Assembly: GCA_963205035.1 (NCBI GenBank)
Contig: CAUJII010000197.1
Span: 1-8,044, forward strand
DNA from: Spirochaetota bacterium
GTDB taxonomy: Bacteria; Spirochaetota; Leptospiria; Turneriellales; Turneriellaceae
Reading direction: 5' to 3'
Length of the DNA: 8,044 nucleotides
Below, piece by piece: positions 1-5,908 of this stretch (position 1 is the first letter of the stretch; each line of letters begins with the position of its first letter). The position numbers and the translations under genes were made by a program. The notes beneath the pieces are model-generated. The model was not told the DNA's origin and ran no database searches. It worked only from the letters and a program-made list of their open reading frames with translations.

Positions 1-1410
1 TGTTTTTTCCATACTTTTATCGAGTTCAAAAAAATCATACTCGAAAGGGGGATTTATCGCCGTGAAGACGCCATAAGTCGTGACGAGCGCAATCAAGGCA
101 ATTTGCCAACCGCGTATTTTTTTCGTCTTCTCTAAAATATGCGAAGGCTCGGTCGTCGTGAAAGAAAACCTTTCGGTCAAGAAAATGAGTACGGGAAAAA
201 ACAAAACAAACGAAAGGAAAAAGAAGACGATTCCTGCAAACGCAATTTTTCCAAACTCGGCGAATGCGATGAATCTCGAAAAGCTGAGAGTCAAGAAGAC
301 GGCGGCGGTCGTTACCATGCCGAGGCTCAACCCCCGAAAAAGACCCCGCATCGTGCTTTCGAGCGATTCGGTCATCCCGAGCCCGCGTAGCCTCTCGCCC
401 TTATAGCGCGCGAACAAATGGATTCCGTAATCGATACCGAGCCCTAAGAGAATCGAAGTGAGGAACGAGCTGATGATGCTAATCTCACCGATGAAATACC
501 ACGCGGCAAAATACGTATAACCCAAAGCCGCCATGACAGGAAGCCCAACGACAAGAAGCACTCGAAGCGACCTAAAGAAGATAACGAGCGACGCCGTGAG
601 AATGAGCAGTGTCAAAATAGTCGATTGAGTAATATCTTCGGCGAGTCGTTTTTGCTTTTCAATATTCGCGACGTAGCGTCCTGCAAAAGAAACTTCAAAA
701 CCGCTTTCTTTCGCTTGCGGCTCGATCGCATCTCTTAGCGTCCCAAGATATTTTTTTGCAAACGAGAGGTTATCGCTTTCTTGCCGGAGAGCTAAAAGCA
801 CCACGATGCTTTTTTGCTCGGCATCGATGAATGATCCGCTCTTCAAATATTTTTTGCGGTACTTAGTCAAGATGTCGCCCACATAAAACGGCGTCGCCGC
901 TTTCTCCTCCAAGTCCTCAAAATATGGGTTCTCTTTTCGCTTGGCTTGCGCAATACTTTCATTCAGTCTATCTCGAACGCGGAGCAAATCTTTCGTGTCT
1001 GCGTAATAAAGAGAGTAGCGAAGCAAGAAATCGCCGGGGATTTGATAAATGACGCTCTCAGTCGACTCTTTGAGGAATGGGGTTTGCTCCACCGCGCTCT
1101 CGAGTTTCTTCGCCATTTGCGTTAAGACATGATCGCTCTTTCTTTCGGAGGCGTCGAAAGTCACAGTCAAAAATCCTTTGATGTTGCTCTTGGCGCGCAA
1201 CGCTTCGAGACGCTCCAAAGAAGCCGTGTGCTTGGGCAAGAGGTGCAACAGGTTAGTGTCGATGCGGATAAGCCGCCCGTACCGATAACCTACGAAGCTC
1301 GTAGCTATGAGCAGAAGGACGATAACCCAGCGCAGACGGCGAGCATGAAAAAGCCAGAACGGCCAAAAGGCCGCCAAGCGTTCTGAAATTGTTTTGGAGT
1401 TTTTATGCAT
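1..1410 (-). CDS. RND/MMPL-superfamily transporter, N-terminal part (runs off left edge)
   Basis: The minus strand is open without a stop from the ATG at 1410 to base 1, giving 470 codons of a longer protein. What is seen: a short cytoplasmic N-terminus, TM1 at about residues 28-42, a soluble extracytoplasmic domain at about 45-255, then a cluster of membrane segments at about 262-278, 284-305, 311-329, 361-380 and 390-411. A further segment near 434-450 is followed by what looks like the start of a second extracytoplasmic loop. The GIDYGIHLFARY motif at 325-336, with an acidic residue (D327) in the fourth segment, is typical of MMPL/Patched-like RND proteins, including HpnN-type exporters. 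Family knowledge: these are proton-driven inner-membrane exporters of lipids or other hydrophobic molecules; full proteins are usually about 750-900 residues, so roughly half is missing. The substrate cannot be told. The start overlaps the upstream DUF115 gene by 8 bases, which suggests translational coupling; no Shine-Dalgarno is visible. Confidence 0.9.
   Translation of the reverse strand, partial: MHKNSKTISERLAAFWPFWLFHARRLRWVIVLLLIATSFVGYRYGRLIRIDTNLLHLLPKHTASLERLEALRAKSNIKGFLTVTFDASERKSDHVLTQMAKKLESAVEQTPFLKESTESVIYQIPGDFLLRYSLYYADTKDLLRVRDRLNESIAQAKRKENPYFEDLEEKAATPFYVGDILTKYRKKYLKSGSFIDAEQKSIVVLLALRQESDNLSFAKKYLGTLRDAIEPQAKESGFEVSFAGRYVANIEKQKRLAEDITQSTILTLLILTASLVIFFRSLRVLLVVGLPVMAALGYTYFAAWYFIGEISIISSFLTSILLGLGIDYGIHLFARYKGERLRGLGMTESLESTMRGLFRGLSLGMVTTAAVFLTLSFSRFIAFAEFGKIAFAGIVFFFLSFVLFFPVLIFLTERFSFTTTEPSHILEKTKKIRGWQIALIALVTTYGVFTAINPPFEYDFFELDKSMEKT
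1403..1410 (-). other. 8-base start/stop overlap (ATGCATAA) joining DUF115 and RND genes
   Basis: The RND start codon (1410-1408) lies inside the end of the DUF115 gene, whose TAA is at 1405-1403. The bases just upstream of the RND ATG are pyrimidine-rich (GCTCTACCTCG), with no Shine-Dalgarno. This geometry is typical of translational coupling by terminating ribosomes and supports a single transcript for the two genes. Confidence 0.75.
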
Positions 1411-3106
1411 CGAGGTAGAGCTTGCTTATCAGCTTGCGCAAGAAATGCCGCTGCTTCGTTTTCTGTTTTTCATAGAGCGGCGAGGATGTATCTCCCACAC
1501 GCATAGCCTTGATTGCAAACTTGCGGCCAACGTAACGCAAAAAGGGTAACGTGCCCTCGTCGAGACTGTCGGTCGCAGAGAGAATTTTTGCGCGTAAAGC
1601 CGCAATACGCTGAGAATTCACACGGATGAGGTCTTTATCCAAAAAGCGAGCGAGTATTTCCGCATTGATATCTTGTTCTTCGGTATCTAGGTTTTGCAAA
1701 GGCGGTGCACCTTCAATCGCGAGTCCTTCGCAAGTCGCGTTTAAGACTTTCTTTTCCACAGCGCCAACGGCGTTTGAAAACCAATCGCGGTAGAGCGAGA
1801 GAACATAATCGGTCACGATGGTTCGGCCCGAAAGCGAAACTTCTCGCTTCGTGTGCCTGCGCCGCAGCACGCGCTCGTTAATGTTTTCCAGAGGCTGCAA
1901 GCGGTTCGTTGTTTTCGAGAGCCATTCGTCGGTGTGGTGTGTGCCCGGCGTATGGATTTCACGGTACGTATACGCAAGATCTTGGCCCACGAAAACGATC
2001 GAGTCAAAGTCCATGAGCCGCAAGAGATCAAAAATCGAAGTTGCGACCGACCCCCCCGATTGCAAATCTCCGGGAATCAATCCGGCGGTGTGCTCGAAAA
2101 AATTTTCCTCTTCGAGATAATCGCAACCGGGGCTTACGCGCCGCTCGTCTTTTTGCTTTTCAAAGTCGGCGCGGATAAATTGCGCGGTAAACGAAAGACA
2201 CGACTCGCCCTTCCATTCGCGTGCGGCAATGGGGTTCGAAACGGCGTCGCACACCAAAATGGGGTAAGAGCCTTTCGTGCCTTGCGGCAGAAGCGCAAAA
2301 TGTTTCGTCGTATGCGCTTGGCTATCGAGCGAAAAAACGAGATGCGGCGTTATTCCCGAACGCACGAGCACACGGTATGCGGAGTCGGCGCAGGCGATAA
2401 AATACTTCTCACGATTTTTTTGAATGGCGCCGAGCGAGCGATGGAGCGACGGCCCCGTCGAGACGAGGAGTGCCTTCGCGCCCTTGCCCAAACCGAAGAG
2501 CGACGAGACAGGACGCATCGAGTGCATCAGAGACAATTTGCTGAGTGCGTTAAAAACCCACCGCTCTTCAAATTCGAGGCGCGTGAAGAGATCGGAAAAA
2601 CGCGAGGCCAAGCGGCGTTTGAAGTCGGCCACCGCGTGAGCGTAAAAAGTGGGAGCTATACCGAGACTCGGCTTGTTCTCAAAGATGCGGTATCCCGCAA
2701 AGTGCTCCACATCGATTTTTTCGACGAGTTCACTGAGAACTCCCACATTCTCGGGAACGATTGCTGCAATGTGTTCAAAAATTTCGGGACGATATTTTTT
2801 GAGCGCAAGATAGAGCTCTGTATCGGCTTCGAATAACAGGATCCATCCGCCGAAGCCTTCTTTGCTTTTTGTTTGCTCGACCAGTAGCTCTAAGAGAGGC
2901 AGGTGCGCCGCGCCTGCAACGACTGCGAGCATACCGGGTTTGAGGCGAAAAGACCCCAAGTGCCGCTCGGCCTCGCGCACGGGGTCGCGCTGCGAAACCA
3001 TCGAAAGGTCTTTTAGCTTTTCGGTGCCGGCTAAAATAGAAAATCGACCACTTTCGTAACCAAAACGGTAGTGGGCATACTTCCCTTTGATTTCGCCCGA
3101 CGCCAT
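1403..3106 (-). CDS. DUF115 / MptE-like (Maf-type) protein
   Basis: 567 residues from the ATG at 3106. The central and C-terminal parts carry the hallmarks of the DUF115 (6-hydroxymethylpterin pyrophosphokinase MptE-like) family: STGPSL at about 216-221, CADSA near 239-243, FSLD at 258-261, SGGSVATS at 350-357, VGQDLAYT at 373-380 followed by a His-rich stretch, and NATCEGLAIEG at 456-466. Family knowledge: archaeal members make a pterin diphosphate, while the Campylobacter/Helicobacter Maf proteins are needed for flagellin glycosylation; free-standing spirochaetal members are mostly uncharacterised. A sugar- or surface-modification role is therefore inference only. There is no signal peptide or membrane segment, so it is probably cytoplasmic. 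The reading frame stays open upstream to an ATG at 3430, but that extension would lie antisense over the smc ATPase head, so 3106 was preferred. No Shine-Dalgarno is evident before 3106, so the exact start is uncertain. It is co-directional and overlapping with the RND gene downstream. Confidence 0.88.
   Translation of the reverse strand: MASGEIKGKYAHYRFGYESGRFSILAGTEKLKDLSMVSQRDPVREAERHLGSFRLKPGMLAVVAGAAHLPLLELLVEQTKSKEGFGGWILLFEADTELYLALKKYRPEIFEHIAAIVPENVGVLSELVEKIDVEHFAGYRIFENKPSLGIAPTFYAHAVADFKRRLASRFSDLFTRLEFEERWVFNALSKLSLMHSMRPVSSLFGLGKGAKALLVSTGPSLHRSLGAIQKNREKYFIACADSAYRVLVRSGITPHLVFSLDSQAHTTKHFALLPQGTKGSYPILVCDAVSNPIAAREWKGESCLSFTAQFIRADFEKQKDERRVSPGCDYLEEENFFEHTAGLIPGDLQSGGSVATSIFDLLRLMDFDSIVFVGQDLAYTYREIHTPGTHHTDEWLSKTTNRLQPLENINERVLRRRHTKREVSLSGRTIVTDYVLSLYRDWFSNAVGAVEKKVLNATCEGLAIEGAPPLQNLDTEEQDINAEILARFLDKDLIRVNSQRIAALRAKILSATDSLDEGTLPFLRYVGRKFAIKAMRVGDTSSPLYEKQKTKQRHFLRKLISKLYLDA
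2051..2057 (-). repeat. G7 homopolymer inside the DUF115 gene
   Basis: Seven C on the plus strand, read as seven G in the DUF115 coding strand. They encode the Gly-Gly of the conserved SGGSVATS motif and the first base of the following Ser codon. A one-base slip would frameshift the gene at about residue 352. The tract may simply reflect codon choice at a conserved motif. Confidence 0.6.
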
Positions 3107-3146
3107 AAGGTGAGGAAAGAATTCAAAATACGGCTTCAAGCAAAAG
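3107..3146. promoter_or_regulatory. 40-bp divergent intergenic region between DUF115 gene and smc
   Basis: The only non-coding DNA between the two divergent starts. I see no convincing -35/-10 pair for either direction in these 40 bases. At least part of each promoter probably lies inside the opposing gene, which would couple the two transcription units. A GAGGAAAG purine stretch at 3112-3119 sits about 27 bases before the smc ATG, too far for a normal ribosome binding site. Assignment as a regulatory region rests on geometry alone. Confidence 0.35.
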
Positions 3147-5903
3147 ATGACTCTCAAAGAACTCGAAATTTTAGGCTTTAAGTCTTTTGCCGACAAAACG
3201 AAGATTTCGTTTTCGACCTCTGTTTCGGGGGTTGTCGGTCCCAACGGCTGCGGCAAGTCGAACGTCTTAGACAGCATGAAGTGGGTCCTGGGCGAAAAAT
3301 CGGTCAAGACTATGCGCGGCGAAAAAATGGAAGACGTCATCTTCGCCGGCACGACATCGCGCAAGGCGGCGAACTTTGCGCAGGTCTCGCTTACTTTCGA
3401 TAACCGCCTACGTTTCTTGCATATCGACACTGACGACGTGAAAGTCGGGCGCCGTCTTTACCGCGACGGCCAAAGCCAATACTTCATCAACGACAGCCGC
3501 GTCGCTCTCAAGGAAATCGAAGAACTTTTTCGCGACACAGGGATTGGCAAATCGAGCTACTCTTTTATGGAGCAAGGAAGAATGGATCAAATTCTTTCGA
3601 GTAAGCCAGAAGACCGCCGCATAATTTTTGAAGAGGCCGCCGGAGTTTCTCGCTTCAAAGCGCAGCGCGAAGAAGCGGAAAAAAATCTTGAGAACACACA
3701 ACTCAACCTCACGCGGGTTCAAGACATCCAGCGCGAATTAGAGCGCGAGCTGAAAACAAAAGAAGCGCAAGCCAAGAAAACGGCAGAGTACAATGCGCTG
3801 CGTTCTAAGTACCAGGAACACGATTTGAAGATACGTTATCTCATGGTACGCGACACTCAAGCGAAGCTCGACGAATTAAAAGAAAAACTCGTCAAACGGC
3901 ATGCGGAAAAAGAAAAAATCCAACAGAAGCTCATTCAAATGCAAGAGCGGTTGAGCGCTTTCGACGAAGAAGAGCGGATCCTCAAAGAAGAACTCCACAA
4001 GAAGGACGTCACGAGCCAAGTTGCGAACGAAACGATTGCACGCCACACGCAAACAATCGAAGAGAAAGAAGTGCGGCGTGTCGCCCTCCTTTCGCAAATG
4101 GCGGGACTCAAAGAACGTATTACAGGTTTTGAAAAACGCATCAAAGAACTCAAGAAAGAAGCCCTCGAACAAAACCAATTCACGCTGCAGCTCGACCTGA
4201 AGGTCTCTGACATCGAAAAAGAAATCAAGCGCATGCAAGAGGGCATCGACGCCTCGGTGCGCGAAATCGACGAATCCAATGTTACGATAAAAAATCTCGA
4301 ACACGAAAAGACGGCTGCACAAAAGACGCTCTCAGAAGTAAAGAAACGTTACGAAGAAACCATCCACGAACTCTTGGTTTCACTCAAGAATGAAAAAACG
4401 CGGTGGGAGAAAACCGCAAAGAATCGAGAACAGGCTTTCACAGAAATCGAGCTTTATTGCACGCAAACAGAATCGCAACTCGGCGTACTTCTCGCAATAC
4501 CTTCAGACCAAAACGAGCAGATACGCGAGAAGCTCGTACAGATTCAAACGAGCCGCGTCTTCGAGAAGATCACCGAGAAGGCACACGTCTTGGCTGAAAT
4601 GAGTCGGGGACTTTACGAAATTCTTTTTGAGAAAGGCGGTGTCCATTCGCGCAAAGAAGAGCTCGACGAAAACATCACTGCGATTGAGACACAGATTGCG
4701 CGGGCGAGTGCCGAGACAGAGCGACTGACCCTACGCAAACATGAGCTTGCCGAAGAGATTGCCATGAGCAAACAAGAGAAGGAGAAACTCAGCGGAGACA
4801 TCCGTTCGCTCAACGTACAAATAACGAGCGTGAAAGAGAAAGAAAAAAATATCGCACAACAAATCACCCATGAAGAAACCAACATGTCGTTTGTTCGTGC
4901 GCAATTTACAGAAACCGACCGCTCGCTCATGCAGCTTGCGCAAGAGCAGAAAAACCTCACTCGCGAAGTCGAGAAACTGAAAGCAAGCATCGAGAAAGAA
5001 ACGCAACGTATCGTCGGCATCGAACGCGACATCAAGAAGGCAGACGACAAGAGGCGCGAGCTCGTGCTCACGATGAAAAACGAGGGCGGCAAAACAGACG
5101 AAGTCTTCTCTGCTATCACCGAACTGGAAGGCAAGTTGGGTGCGCTGAATAGTTCGAGAGATATGTTCTTGCAGAATATCTATAACGACTATTCGCTCAC
5201 GCTGCAAGAGGTGACAGAAAAATTTGCGACGCGAAAGCTCGTCTTGGGCGACGAAAAAGACAAGCTCACAGAAATACAGCGGACGATTGCCGCTCTGGGG
5301 CAGATTAACCAGTTAGCGATTGAAGAACACCGCCATCTCAAAGAGCTCTTTGATCATCAGCAGACGCAGGTAGACGACATCCTAAAAGCGCAGGCCGACA
5401 TCAAAAAAGTTATCGATGAAATCCATGCGAAATCCGAAACGCTCTTTCGAGAATCGTTCGAGCAAATCAACCAAAACTTTGCCAACCTTTTTGCTAAGCT
5501 CTTTAACGGAGGCCAAGCGAAGCTCGACCTAATCGATCCCGACCGCCCTCTCGCAAGCGGCATCGAAATCGAAGCAACTCCCCCCGGCAAAAACACAAAG
5601 TCGATGCGCCTCATGTCGGGCGGCGAAAAAGCGATGACTGCCATAGCGCTCATGTTCGCAATTTATATGGTGCGCTCATCACCTTTCTGTGTTCTCGACG
5701 AAATCGATGCACCGCTCGATGAACAAAACGTAAGCCGGTTCCTGACTCTCCTCGACGAGTTCTCAAGAAACACGCAGTTTATTTTAATTACACACAACAA
5801 GAAAACGATGGCGAAAACGCAGGTGCTCTATGGAGTCACCATGAACGAACCGGGTGTCAGCACACTGCTCAGCGTTGAACTCAACAAAGTGAGCGCGGTG
5901 TAA
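3147..5903 (+). CDS. smc: Chromosome segregation protein SMC (compact, atypical hinge)
   Basis: 918-residue SMC ATPase, the DNA-entrapping core of the bacterial condensin (with ScpA/ScpB) that organises newly replicated chromosomes. The N-terminus matches the family (MTLKELEILGFKSFADKT). The head motifs are complete: Walker A GPNGCGKSN at 31-39, Q-loop FMEQGRMDQIL at 140-150, ABC signature LMSGGEKAMTAI at 822-833, Walker B FCVLDEIDAPLD at 847-858 with catalytic E852, and the switch His H883 in ILITHNKK. Long, charged coiled-coil arms run at about 165-435 and 500-715. Usual bacterial SMCs are about 1150-1200 residues with a hinge of roughly 150 residues at the middle. Here only some 60 non-typical residues (about 438-500) separate the arms, and I cannot find the hinge glycines or the usual hinge sequence pattern. 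The frame is intact, so this is not an obvious deletion artefact. No upstream in-frame start codon exists before the stop at 3111. RecN, SbcC and Rad50 are less likely because the head motifs and N-terminus are SMC-like and there is no CxxC hook. Confidence 0.95.
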   Translation: MTLKELEILGFKSFADKTKISFSTSVSGVVGPNGCGKSNVLDSMKWVLGEKSVKTMRGEKMEDVIFAGTTSRKAANFAQVSLTFDNRLRFLHIDTDDVKVGRRLYRDGQSQYFINDSRVALKEIEELFRDTGIGKSSYSFMEQGRMDQILSSKPEDRRIIFEEAAGVSRFKAQREEAEKNLENTQLNLTRVQDIQRELERELKTKEAQAKKTAEYNALRSKYQEHDLKIRYLMVRDTQAKLDELKEKLVKRHAEKEKIQQKLIQMQERLSAFDEEERILKEELHKKDVTSQVANETIARHTQTIEEKEVRRVALLSQMAGLKERITGFEKRIKELKKEALEQNQFTLQLDLKVSDIEKEIKRMQEGIDASVREIDESNVTIKNLEHEKTAAQKTLSEVKKRYEETIHELLVSLKNEKTRWEKTAKNREQAFTEIELYCTQTESQLGVLLAIPSDQNEQIREKLVQIQTSRVFEKITEKAHVLAEMSRGLYEILFEKGGVHSRKEELDENITAIETQIARASAETERLTLRKHELAEEIAMSKQEKEKLSGDIRSLNVQITSVKEKEKNIAQQITHEETNMSFVRAQFTETDRSLMQLAQEQKNLTREVEKLKASIEKETQRIVGIERDIKKADDKRRELVLTMKNEGGKTDEVFSAITELEGKLGALNSSRDMFLQNIYNDYSLTLQEVTEKFATRKLVLGDEKDKLTEIQRTIAALGQINQLAIEEHRHLKELFDHQQTQVDDILKAQADIKKVIDEIHAKSETLFRESFEQINQNFANLFAKLFNGGQAKLDLIDPDRPLASGIEIEATPPGKNTKSMRLMSGGEKAMTAIALMFAIYMVRSSPFCVLDEIDAPLDEQNVSRFLTLLDEFSRNTQFILITHNKKTMAKTQVLYGVTMNEPGVSTLLSVELNKVSAV

Positions 5904-5908
5904 TACCA
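5904..5908. other. Convergent gene junction without terminator
   Basis: Five bases separate the smc TAA (5901-5903) from the reverse-strand TAG (5909-5911) of the phospholipase-like gene. I see no GC-rich hairpin with a T-run on either strand near here, only a very short GGT/ACC inverted repeat across the smc stop. Transcripts from the two sides would be expected to overlap at their 3' ends unless Rho acts. Confidence 0.6.

Noticed and set aside
80..406. Plus-strand frames of 83-108 codons at the left edge
   Set aside because: They are antisense to the RND transporter's membrane segments, which read continuously on the minus strand to base 1 with a clear GIDYGIHL motif.
1853..2836. 327-codon plus-strand open frame opposite the DUF115 gene
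   Set aside because: It lies wholly antisense to well-conserved DUF115 motifs, its Arg/Phe/Cys-rich translation has no recognisable domain, and long antisense frames also occur opposite the other genes here; best read as a codon-usage shadow.
3876..5207. Several minus-strand frames of 114-173 codons opposite the smc coiled coil
   Set aside because: Their Ser/Phe/Leu-rich sequences mirror the Glu/Lys-rich coiled-coil codons of smc; no start signals or domains support them.
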